Of a stretch of DNA of 64,000 bases, positions 44,651-52,633 are shown one piece after another. How positions within the stretch are numbered: the stretch's first letter is position 1; every line of letters starts with the position of its first letter. The notes beneath the pieces are model-generated. The model ran no database searches. It worked only from the letters and a program-made list of their open reading frames with translations, and was not told where the DNA came from. Source of the DNA: Thermohahella caldifontis (GTDB lineage: Bacteria > Pseudomonadota > Gammaproteobacteria > Pseudomonadales > Oleiphilaceae); assembly GCF_041153465.1 (NCBI RefSeq), contig NZ_CP154858.1, positions 2,976,001 to 3,040,000 of the forward strand. Reading direction: 5' to 3'. Made by a program: the position numbers and the translations under genes.

Positions 44651-45738
44651 CAGAGCTCCTTGACGAACAGGGCGTATTCCCGGCGTGTGCTGTCACTGGC
44701 GGGAAAGGCCAGTCCGGCCACCCGGGCGGAGGGGTTGTCCTCGCGTACCAGCACGGCACCGCCGTGATCGGCGAAGGGTTCGGCCCAGCGCATCATCAGC
44801 CAGCTCATGACGGCAAACAGGCCCTTCTGACGATAGGCGGGATGGACGCCGCCGGTCTTGCCCAGCATGGTCAGCGGTTTCAGCCGTTGCAGGTGGTCGG
44901 CATAGTTCAGTTCCGCAAGCGGGATGCAGCCTTCCCGGTTGACCCGGGCCAGGGGGCCGTAGTCGGGCAGGGCAATGAAGAAGCCGGCCACGTCGCCGTC
45001 GGGGCGTCGGGCGAGCACGGATGACCGGGGACAGAAACGGCGCGCGAAGGGTTCGCCGTAACTGCTGCGGAAGGCGTCTTCGGATATGCCCCGGTAGGCA
45101 TAGTTGGCGCCGAAGATCTGGTCCACGTAGCGGTAGAACGCGCCCAGCTCATTCAGCCAGATGTCCGGTGTCAGGGGTTCGAAGGTGACCCCTTCGTTAC
45201 ACAGGGCGTCATGGAGGGGCGCGATGCGTGGCGCCATGCGCTCGGCGCGACCGGCCAGCGGGCCCAGCCAGCTGTAGAAGCGTTTTTCCTGCCGGTAACC
45301 GCAGGCCTCCAGCAGTTCGGCGTAGTAGGGCGGGTTGTAGGGTTCGCCCGGGAAGGCGCCGTCATGGAAGGCGTTGAGCCGGATCCGGTAGGGGTGAAAG
45401 GTGCTGAAGTTGATGGGGCCGAGCATCCGGGTGGCACCCTGTGCCCGGGCCCAGGTCTCGGCCGTGCGGAACAGTTGCCGGTTGATGTCGGCATCCGGGA
45501 GGCTTTCCCAGAACCCGAAGAAGGCGGTGGGTTGTCCGTCCACCTGCTGGTCCGGCCCGAAGAAGGCGGCGAGACGGGCGTGATCCGTGCTGTGCCACCA
45601 GATGGCCCGGTTGGGGTCCCGGGCCTCGCGGGCAAACTGCCCCCGGATGGCGGTGGCGTCTTCGCCCAGCCACCAGGGGTCTGCGGCATAGACCTGCTGT
45701 GCGACGTGGAAAAAGCGGTCGTCGGGCCACTGGCTCAT
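44650..45738 (-). CDS. GNAT-like N-acyltransferase, unknown substrate
   Basis: A 362-aa soluble protein of the kind annotated as GNAT-like. The conserved stretch GPINFSTFHPYRIRL lies near residue 106, and a second half contains VLARRPDGDVAGFFIALPDYG and GGVHPAYRQKGLFAVMSWLMMRW, the acetyl-CoA-binding R/QxxGxG/A region. Two GNAT repeats are possible. It lies inside the lipid-like operon between the dikinase and the ligase (4-bp and 1-bp overlaps), so acylation of a head group or lipid is a guess. Confidence 0.6.
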   Translation of the reverse strand: MSQWPDDRFFHVAQQVYAADPWWLGEDATAIRGQFAREARDPNRAIWWHSTDHARLAAFFGPDQQVDGQPTAFFGFWESLPDADINRQLFRTAETWARAQGATRMLGPINFSTFHPYRIRLNAFHDGAFPGEPYNPPYYAELLEACGYRQEKRFYSWLGPLAGRAERMAPRIAPLHDALCNEGVTFEPLTPDIWLNELGAFYRYVDQIFGANYAYRGISEDAFRSSYGEPFARRFCPRSSVLARRPDGDVAGFFIALPDYGPLARVNREGCIPLAELNYADHLQRLKPLTMLGKTGGVHPAYRQKGLFAVMSWLMMRWAEPFADHGGAVLVREDNPSARVAGLAFPASDSTRREYALFVKEL

Positions 45739-48482
45739 GCGTGTGCCGGCTCCTGTGCTGTGGTGGCTTCGGCCTGATCCAGCAGCCAGACATCACCGCT
45801 GCCGCCGTCCAGACGGACCCGTTCGCCATCACGGATGCGCTGGGTGATGCCGGGGACATTGACGACCGCCGGAATGCCCAGTTCCCGCGCCACCACGGCG
45901 GAATGGGAGAGGGTGGAGCCGCGCTCGATGAGCAGGCCGCCGGCGGTGGGGAACAGGGGAGCCCAGCCCGGGTCGGTACGTACGGTGCAGAGAATCTGGC
46001 CGTCCAGGTTGAGTTCGTCCTGCGGCGAGAAGATCAGCCGTACGGGCTTTTCGACCACGCCCGGGAAGCAGCCGATGCCCTTGAGGTGATCTCCCTGGGC
46101 GGCCGCGGCTTCGGCCTGGGCATCCGCGTGGGGATAAACGTAGGTATTGTGGTGATACACCGGGCCCCAGGTGTAGAAATGATGGGGCAGTTCCTCGTCT
46201 TCCCAGCGGGCGAACTGTTCCCGGCGGGCGGCGGCGGTTTCCGCGAGGGCGCCGACGCTGGTGCCGTTCATCCAGGCATCCAGTTCTTCCACGGTGACAT
46301 AGAAGATATCATCGGCCTGCCGGAGGGCGCCGGCCTCTGCCAGTCGTTCGCCCATTTCCCGGTACAGGTCCCGGTAGAGGCCGAACATGCGGGTGCGGGC
46401 CAGCCGCATGTTTTCACGGTGCTTGACGGCCGCGCGCAGGCGGGCCAGGGCCTTGCGGAAGCGTTTCACACCACGTTCTCCGGACTGCCTGCGGATGGCC
46501 TTCAGGGCTGTCTGCTCCGCATCCTTGCGCAGTTGGGCCTCGTTGCGCGCCAGTGCGTCGGCCGAGAGATCATCACGCAGGACAAAATTGCGCAGGACGC
46601 TGAACATGAACGCGGGATCCTGACGCAGGGTGACGGATTCGAGCTTGAGTTCGCCCATGGTCCGGTCGCCGTAGCGTTCGATGTATTCCAGGCAGCGGGC
46701 ATGGATGTCCGGCCAGCCTTGCTGGAGGATGTCGAGCATGTGTTCCGGCGCGGTGTTCAGGAGGCGCTCCCTGAGTTCCGGGTCCTGCCGGATGCTGTCC
46801 GCCAGACGCATGAGGAACTTGGTGGGCTCGGTGCTTTCGATGCCTTCCTCGCCGGCCATGAGGTTGTTCTGGACCGCTTCCACCTGTTCGATCCCGGCCC
46901 GGGCCAGCATCTTGTGTACCTGCTGGTTGGACATCATGACGTAGAAGTCATTGAGGATGGGGGTGGTCCAGCGCCGCAGCAGGCGTTCGTCGAGCTGGTC
47001 GGCCAGTGCCTTGAGCTCGGCGAATTCCAGGGTGTGAAGCCGGTCGCGGGGAATGGACCGGTAAGCGGTCTCGAAGTGGCTGCGGAAGGCGGCCACCTTG
47101 CGTTCCATGACGGCGAAGCTCAGCAGCAGTCCGAGCAGGGCGCGGATTTTGGCCGGCAGGCGGGCGAGCTTCTGCCAGGGGGTGAGCTGCGTTTCCTGCA
47201 CGAAATCCACTGGATCCTGAAGGCCCATCATGCGCTCCATGGCTTCCTTGTTGGTTTCGAAGCCGGGCAGCAGGGTGAGCCCGCGGTACCAGTTGTTGAT
47301 GTTGTAGTACACCCGCCCCTTGATGAGGCCGAGCATGTTGTCCAGCATGTCCCGGTGGGCGGCGATGGTGCGGTCCGAAAGCCCCAGTACGCGCATGGTC
47401 TGCTCGTACACGGTGGCATAGGCCCGCCGTGCAAAGCTGAAGGTGAGGGGCGTGGTGACGCCGCAGTAGCTTTCCTGAATGTTGGAGTTGTCCCAGACGA
47501 TACGCTCGCCCTTGGGGCGCTCCGGTGCCGGCAGGGCGGTGATGGGACGGGTCTGGAGCAGCCAGAGCCGGCCTTCGGCGAAGGTGAATTCGATGTCCTG
47601 GGGGCGGCGACGCAGGGCGGCAATGGTGCGGCCGAGGCGCATGAGCTGACGCAGTTGTTCCGGGGTCAGGCAGGGGCGGTCCCGGTCGGCTTCGGGCACG
47701 GGCTGTTCGCAGGTGCCCTGGCCGGCGTCGGCGTCGAAGCGCAGGGCGACGTCCTTGTGGCTGATCTGGCTGCCGAGCAGGTTGCCGTCGTGATCCAGGG
47801 TGAACTCGTCGGCGGCACAGTGGCCGGAAACCAGGCCTTCTCCGGCGCCCCAGCAGGCCGAGACCAGCGCCTGGTCACGGCGGCCATTGACCGGGTGAGC
47901 GGTGAAAAGGACACCCGAGACCTGTCCGTCAATCATGCGCTGCACCACTACTGCACAGCGGATGTGATCCAGCGGCAGGTTCTGCCTCAGGCGATAGAGC
48001 AGGGCCCGTTCCCCGAAGGCGCTGGCCCAGACTTCCCGCACGGACTGCTCAATGGCATCCAGACCCCGCTGGTAGAGAAAGGAATCCATCTGTCCCGCGA
48101 ACGAGGCATTTTCCGCATCCTCGCCGACCACGGAGGAGCGCACGGCGAAGGGGGCTTCCGGGTCGCCGGAAAGCCGGGACAGCGCTTCGGTGAGTGCAGC
48201 CTTGCCGGCTTCGGGCAGCGGGTGGGCCAGAATGTGCCCGCGGATTTCGGTGGCGATATTCCCTGCGGTATCCGGTGTCAGGCCTTCGAGCAGGCCGTCC
48301 AGCGTATTGCGGAGTCCGTGTGCATCCAGAAAGGCCTCGAAGGCCTGGACGGGCAGGACTGACCAGGGGGGAACCGGCATGCCGTTGCGGCTCAGCCAGG
48401 CGAGCTGCCAGGCCTTGCCGCCAAGTTCGGATTCACCCCGGGCGCTGGCGTCTTCCTGTGTCAGGATCCAGGTTGTGTTCAT
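45735..48482 (-). CDS. Rifampicin-phosphotransferase-like dikinase (PEP-synthase family)
   Basis: A 915-aa protein. Residues 1-~330 are the ATP-grasp PPDK_N domain (SELGGKAWQLAWLSRNGMPVPP, FAVRSSVVGEDAENASFAGQMDS, FTAHPVNG, EFTFAEGRLWLLQTRPI). The end carries the swivelling phosphohistidine domain with GSTLSHSAVVARELGIPAVV (His ~860). Between them is a ~450-residue helical domain. The PEP/pyruvate-binding barrel of true PEP synthase is missing. This order (ATP domain, substrate domain, His domain at the end) is that of rifampicin phosphotransferase, which uses ATP to phosphorylate an alcohol. I infer phosphorylation of a lipid or alcohol intermediate. Overlaps both neighbours by 4 bp. Confidence 0.8.
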   Translation of the reverse strand: MNTTWILTQEDASARGESELGGKAWQLAWLSRNGMPVPPWSVLPVQAFEAFLDAHGLRNTLDGLLEGLTPDTAGNIATEIRGHILAHPLPEAGKAALTEALSRLSGDPEAPFAVRSSVVGEDAENASFAGQMDSFLYQRGLDAIEQSVREVWASAFGERALLYRLRQNLPLDHIRCAVVVQRMIDGQVSGVLFTAHPVNGRRDQALVSACWGAGEGLVSGHCAADEFTLDHDGNLLGSQISHKDVALRFDADAGQGTCEQPVPEADRDRPCLTPEQLRQLMRLGRTIAALRRRPQDIEFTFAEGRLWLLQTRPITALPAPERPKGERIVWDNSNIQESYCGVTTPLTFSFARRAYATVYEQTMRVLGLSDRTIAAHRDMLDNMLGLIKGRVYYNINNWYRGLTLLPGFETNKEAMERMMGLQDPVDFVQETQLTPWQKLARLPAKIRALLGLLLSFAVMERKVAAFRSHFETAYRSIPRDRLHTLEFAELKALADQLDERLLRRWTTPILNDFYVMMSNQQVHKMLARAGIEQVEAVQNNLMAGEEGIESTEPTKFLMRLADSIRQDPELRERLLNTAPEHMLDILQQGWPDIHARCLEYIERYGDRTMGELKLESVTLRQDPAFMFSVLRNFVLRDDLSADALARNEAQLRKDAEQTALKAIRRQSGERGVKRFRKALARLRAAVKHRENMRLARTRMFGLYRDLYREMGERLAEAGALRQADDIFYVTVEELDAWMNGTSVGALAETAAARREQFARWEDEELPHHFYTWGPVYHHNTYVYPHADAQAEAAAAQGDHLKGIGCFPGVVEKPVRLIFSPQDELNLDGQILCTVRTDPGWAPLFPTAGGLLIERGSTLSHSAVVARELGIPAVVNVPGITQRIRDGERVRLDGGSGDVWLLDQAEATTAQEPAHA

Positions 48483-51289
48483 CGGGACACCTCGGGCGAT
48501 TTCAGGTTCAGGCGGGTTCTGGCCATCAGCCGGGCTTCCTCCCGGTCAATCAGGGTGCGGAAGGTGGCATGTACCCGCTCCATGAAGCCGTAGTGCCGGA
48601 AGGTGTGCGCCATGACGTACAGGGACATGCGTGACAACAGCAGATCGAACAGACACAGGGTGAAGCCCCAGCGCCAGCGATCCGGGTCGATGGACTGGCC
48701 GGTATGACGCTCCAGTTCGCGGCGGTGCAGTTCAATGTAATCCTCGATCACGCTTTCCGGTGTATCCGGTTGCTGGGTGAAGACCAGCAGTTCGGCCAGG
48801 TCGTACTGGGGCGCGTGTACCGTGGCCAGCTCCCAGTCGTAAAGGACCATTTCGGGGCCGTCTTCGCCCTCGCGGAAGGCGATGTTGCGCGGGTTGAAAT
48901 CATTGTGGATCAGGGTGCGCGGTTGCCTGTTCAGCTCCTGCCACCAGACCGGCAGGGTGTTGATGAGCATGCGGTAGCGCTCCAGGTCGTCATCGCTGAA
49001 CCATTCGGGGAACTCTTCCCGGGCGTGGACGCCGAGCATTTCCCACAGGCGCTGCATTTCCACCCGGTCCTCGTAGCGTGGCGGGTCGATGATCCAGGGC
49101 TTTTCAAGCAGCGCCTGCTCCTGACCGTACCAGCGGCTGTGAATCTCCGCCGCGCCACGGATGGCGGCACGGGTATGGGCGTCCGTCCAGCCTTCCAGGG
49201 TGTCGGCCACGTCCATCAGGGCCATGTTTTCCAGCAGCTCCTCTACCAGGACAAAGGCCTCGCGTTCCGGCTCGGCCCAGGTGCCATAGACCCTGGGCAT
49301 GTGACGGGTCAGGCGCGGGTCGCGGTCGGACATGACCTCCAGCTCGCGCACGTGACAGCCGCGGAAGCCGAGACGATTGCGGTAGCGGTTGAACTCCTGG
49401 GCCAGGCGTGCATCACACATGGCGGCCATGCTGTTGAGCATGAGGATGACCTCGTCATCCAGCGGCTTGACCTTGACCATGACGCGCAGCTCGCCGCTCT
49501 GGCCGAGCCCGTTGGTATAGCGCAGCACGGCCGGGAAGTGTCCCACCAGCTTGTTGACCTTGTGGCCGGTCAGTTCGGTGATGATGGAGGATCCCTTGCT
49601 GAAATTGTCGATCAGGTCCACCTCGTGGACTTCCAGATGCGGGTCATCCAGCCGTTCACGCAGCAGGCGGGTGAACAGCGCCGGGTTGAGATCGCCCAGC
49701 TTGAGGGTGTTGACCGGACGGTTGCGCCCCAGTTTCTCGTGGGCGCTGGCAAACTGGCCGCTGGCAATGGCGGACAGGGTGGACAGGTCCAGTGCCAGGC
49801 AGTAACCGGCGATGATTTCCGCCAGGCGGTGGGCCTTGCCCGGCCCGGCACAACCGATGAGTGACAGACACTCCTTCTGGTGGTGCAGGCTGGTGCCTCC
49901 GCCCACGGTGCCCACCACGAGGCTGGGCAGCATCATGCTGGCATAGACGGCTTCCTCGCCGGTTTCCGTGGTGACCAGTTCCAGATGCAGCTGGCCGATG
50001 GCGGATTCGTGCACGCAGGCGATGTCCTGACCGGTGGCCGTGAAGATGGCGGCAATGACGTTGGCGATATTGATGTTGATGCCCACCATGCCGGCCGCAA
50101 TGCTGCCCATGACGAAGCTCTGGTAGGCATCCACAAGCTGGCGGGGGGTCACCTTGAGCACGTTCTGCAGCACGTCCCCGGGCAGGGTGCAGTCGGCCAT
50201 GACACGGATGCCCCGGCCCTTGAGGAAGGACTGATAGGTCACTTTCTTGTCGTTGGACAGGTTGGCCTCGATCATGAAGTTGTCGAACTTCAGATCTTCG
50301 AAAGCCTTCATCTGTTCCAGAATCCAAAGGCAGGCGTGCCAGGTGCAGGTGGTGGTCATGTTCTGGCCTGCCGCGTCGCCGGTTTCGTAAACGAAATGCA
50401 CGTGAACCGCCTTGCCGAACACTTGGGGCTCGACCTTCTTGAGGTCCGCATAGTTGGAGAAGCGGCGGGTCTGGTCCCGGATGTCACTGAAATGGCACTT
50501 CACCCATTCGGCAAAGAACAGGGCGTCCTGCATGGTCTTGAGCACGAAGACGGGCACGCGCAGCATGCGCTGGGCCAGAACCCGGGTACTGACGCCCCCG
50601 GAACGGGTCAGGGCGGTGGCGCCGCGGGTGGCGGAGGCCACCAGTGCGCCCTCGGAGGTCGCCATGGGTGCGTAGGTGTATTCGGACACGTTCTGGCCGT
50701 GGATGAGCAGGGGGCCGGCCACGCCGACGGGGACTTCCACCGAGCCGATGAAGGCTTCGATGTTGCTCATCAGCTTGTTCGGATCGAAGCTGTGCTGTGA
50801 CAGCCCTTCCAGCTTCACGCCGGTCTGGGCTTCCAGAAACGCCACGCGCTCCTGCCGGGCCGCCTCGGTATAGAGGCCGCGAGCCGGCACCTTGGGCACC
50901 GCCTGGGCATCAATGCGTTCGGAAGGGGCGCGTTCGTGCTGGTGAATCAGGTAGAGTGCGCGCCACAGGCATTTGCTGTTGGCCTTGCCGGGCACCACGG
51001 CCCGGATGATGGCGACGCAGTGCCGCGCTTCTTTCGCTTCCTGACCCTGGATGACCAGTTCCAGCCCGCACAGGGTTTCGCCATCCACCACGATGGAGGC
51101 ATCTTCCAGACGCTGCCCGACGGGCAGACGGGCCAGCAGTTCATGGCTGGGCACCAGGGCATCCACGCTGTTCTGGGTCACGTGTTCGATCAGAAGCGCG
51201 CAGGGCTCGCCATCCAGGGTGAAGTGCAGCTCACCGGCCAGCGGAGTGGATTCGAAGTGCCGGCGCCTTGAAATGTTCGGAGTGTACAT
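48479..51289 (-). CDS. PilZ-like / HMG-CoA reductase / APH-type kinase fusion
   Basis: A 936-aa three-part protein. Residues 1-~120 look like a PilZ barrel (SRRRHF...VTQNSVDA), but the DxSxxG motif is degenerate. Residues ~165-525 form a class I HMG-CoA reductase with catalytic Glu213 (APMATSEGALVAS), the NADPH motif GDAAGQNM (304-311), Lys348/349 (SNDKKVTY), Asp422 (ATGQDIAC), GTVGGGTSLHH (460-470) and His517 (SAHEKLGR), so it should be active. Residues ~585-930 are an APH-fold kinase with IHNDFNPRNI (794-803) and LYDWELA (816-822). HMGR makes mevalonate; the fused kinase might phosphorylate it or a later alcohol. ATG 51289 chosen over the TTG at 51307. Confidence 0.88.
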   Translation of the reverse strand: MYTPNISRRRHFESTPLAGELHFTLDGEPCALLIEHVTQNSVDALVPSHELLARLPVGQRLEDASIVVDGETLCGLELVIQGQEAKEARHCVAIIRAVVPGKANSKCLWRALYLIHQHERAPSERIDAQAVPKVPARGLYTEAARQERVAFLEAQTGVKLEGLSQHSFDPNKLMSNIEAFIGSVEVPVGVAGPLLIHGQNVSEYTYAPMATSEGALVASATRGATALTRSGGVSTRVLAQRMLRVPVFVLKTMQDALFFAEWVKCHFSDIRDQTRRFSNYADLKKVEPQVFGKAVHVHFVYETGDAAGQNMTTTCTWHACLWILEQMKAFEDLKFDNFMIEANLSNDKKVTYQSFLKGRGIRVMADCTLPGDVLQNVLKVTPRQLVDAYQSFVMGSIAAGMVGININIANVIAAIFTATGQDIACVHESAIGQLHLELVTTETGEEAVYASMMLPSLVVGTVGGGTSLHHQKECLSLIGCAGPGKAHRLAEIIAGYCLALDLSTLSAIASGQFASAHEKLGRNRPVNTLKLGDLNPALFTRLLRERLDDPHLEVHEVDLIDNFSKGSSIITELTGHKVNKLVGHFPAVLRYTNGLGQSGELRVMVKVKPLDDEVILMLNSMAAMCDARLAQEFNRYRNRLGFRGCHVRELEVMSDRDPRLTRHMPRVYGTWAEPEREAFVLVEELLENMALMDVADTLEGWTDAHTRAAIRGAAEIHSRWYGQEQALLEKPWIIDPPRYEDRVEMQRLWEMLGVHAREEFPEWFSDDDLERYRMLINTLPVWWQELNRQPRTLIHNDFNPRNIAFREGEDGPEMVLYDWELATVHAPQYDLAELLVFTQQPDTPESVIEDYIELHRRELERHTGQSIDPDRWRWGFTLCLFDLLLSRMSLYVMAHTFRHYGFMERVHATFRTLIDREEARLMARTRLNLKSPEVSR

Positions 51290-51323
51290 CTTGTCTTGCC
51301 TCTTCAATGTCAGGTCGTCGGCC

Positions 51324-52277
51324 TCAGGCCAGCCCGTGGGCGGCCAGGACTGCCAGGGTAAGAATCAGATAACCGGCCAGCGTGGTGATGCCCACGGCGG
51401 CTTCGTTGCGTTCGCGGCCCTCTGCTGAGGGGGCCGCCGGAAAGCGGTTCAGTGTCAGCAGGGCCCAGGCGCCGACGATGGCCAGCAGGGCCAGGGCGAT
51501 GGTAGCCGCCAGAGTCTGGCCGGCGAGTTGCCAGGTCAGCAGGCCCTGAATGGCCACCATGACCGCAGTCAGGCTCTGGATGATGCGAATGGCCAGGGGG
51601 ATGCCGAAAATGCGGGCATAGGAGTCAATGGTTTCGCGCTCTTCCTCCGGTCCCCAGGTCTTGCGGGTGATTTCAAAGGCAAAACCGCTGACCAGCGCTA
51701 GCGCGGAGAGGCCGTAGGTAGCGGTGTTCCAGCCGCTGCCGGGCACCGCCAGTTGCGCCAGCCAGTAAACGATGAAGGGCATGATGGCCATGTGAGAAAC
51801 AGCGTACAGGGTCAGGCGTTTCTCCAGCCAGGCACCACAGAAGAATTCCTTGCCCATCAGGCACAGCCAGCCGAACAGGGCCAGCCAAGCCAGCGTCACG
51901 GGGCCGAATCCGCCGTCCAGCCACAGTGAGGTGCCCAGCTGCGCGGCAATGGCCACAGCGCCGACGGCGCGCAACTGGCCGAGGGTGATGCGGCCGCTCT
52001 GCAGCACCCGGTGGGGGTGATTCAGGCAGTCCTTTTCATAGTCCTTGTGCTCGTCGAAGATGCGGATGAGCAGAAAGAAGCTCCAGGTGAGTACGGCACC
52101 CCAGAGATCGAACAGCGAGTAGGCGATGCCGTCGCTGCCCGTGGCCGCCCGTGTCAGTGTGGCCACCGTGACGTAGAGGGTGACAAACAGGATGCCGTTC
52201 TTCCAGGCAAAGCGTTCGTCGATCCAGTCCAGAAAATGTCCGATCCAGGGTTTTTCAGCCGGTTGTATTGCTTGCAT
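51324..52277 (-). CDS. UbiA-family prenyltransferase
   Basis: A 317-aa protein with eight to nine membrane helices. The first aspartate motif is RIFDEHKDYEKD near residue 80 (D-x3-D-x3-D spacing like NDxxDxxxD), followed by HPHRVLQSGRIT. The second motif near residue 225 (EEERETIDSYARIFG) is weaker. UbiA enzymes attach prenyl chains to aromatic or, as digeranylgeranylglyceryl phosphate synthase, to glycerol-type acceptors. ATG 52277 with AGGAG fixes the start; a longer frame upstream is spurious. It is the first gene of the operon, 34 bp before the HMGR fusion. Confidence 0.82.
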   Translation of the reverse strand: MQAIQPAEKPWIGHFLDWIDERFAWKNGILFVTLYVTVATLTRAATGSDGIAYSLFDLWGAVLTWSFFLLIRIFDEHKDYEKDCLNHPHRVLQSGRITLGQLRAVGAVAIAAQLGTSLWLDGGFGPVTLAWLALFGWLCLMGKEFFCGAWLEKRLTLYAVSHMAIMPFIVYWLAQLAVPGSGWNTATYGLSALALVSGFAFEITRKTWGPEEERETIDSYARIFGIPLAIRIIQSLTAVMVAIQGLLTWQLAGQTLAATIALALLAIVGAWALLTLNRFPAAPSAEGRERNEAAVGITTLAGYLILTLAVLAAHGLA

Positions 52278-52629
52278 GCACGCACTCCTGATAAGCACAT
52301 CATTTCGGGGCAACTGCGTGTGCAGCCACCTTCCAGAGACTTCCGTTTGCTGTCCTTGTTGTTGTCGTGCGAGGCCGGTTCTGCCTTCGGACCCCGGGCC
52401 GGCGGGTTGTTTTGATTGTCTGGGCCACGGGTGATACCTGAGCGGGGTCAGATATCTGTCAGAAGATGGTAACATCGTACCAATCATCTGCCCACACTGC
52501 GTCATCAGAAGTGTGTGTCTTTTCACAATTAAACATGATTTGACAATCTGAGACGATTTTGGCGCTATAGTGTGCAAAATCCGGAGGGGGATCTGGGATG
52601 ATTTTCGCAAACGAACATGAGGATGAGGT
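52278..52629. other. 352-bp divergent control region between UbiA and MMPL genes
   Basis: It holds both promoters of the lipid-like locus. The left part is GC-rich and the right part (52500-52580) AT-rich. CAGATATCTG (52449-52458) is a perfect 10-bp palindrome. A promoter candidate and a mini-ORF toward the exporter are listed separately. No RNA gene was seen. Confidence 0.45.
52540..52571 (+). promoter_or_regulatory. Candidate promoter for the MMPL exporter
   Basis: TTGACA (52540-52545) is a consensus -35 box and TATAGT (52566-52571) a near-consensus -10 box, but the spacer is 20 bp, longer than ideal. It is weak alone, or may need an activator. Confidence 0.4.
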
Positions 52630-52633
52630 GTGA
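52598..52633 (+). CDS. 11-codon leader ORF coupled to the MMPL gene
   Basis: ATG 52598 follows a strong GGAGGGGG site and encodes MIFANEHEDEV, then TGA 52631-52633, which overlaps the GTG start of the exporter (GTGTGA). The arrangement would couple translation of the exporter to this mini-ORF. No function for the peptide itself is implied. Confidence 0.4.
   Translation: MIFANEHEDEV

Noticed and set aside
45699..48362. 887-aa open frame on the plus strand opposite the dikinase gene
   Set aside because: It is the antisense shadow of a high-GC gene. The minus-strand frame has clear domains and operon overlaps, and the plus-strand product has no recognisable motif or ribosome site.
45735..48482. 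Calling the dikinase a phosphoenolpyruvate synthase
   Set aside because: The PEP/pyruvate barrel that should follow the phosphohistidine domain is absent; the His domain is at the C-terminus.
50930..51289. c-di-GMP binding by the PilZ-like N-terminus of the HMGR fusion
   Set aside because: The arginine cluster is present, but the D/NxSxxG motif is degenerate (NSVDA without the Gly), so ligand binding cannot be claimed.
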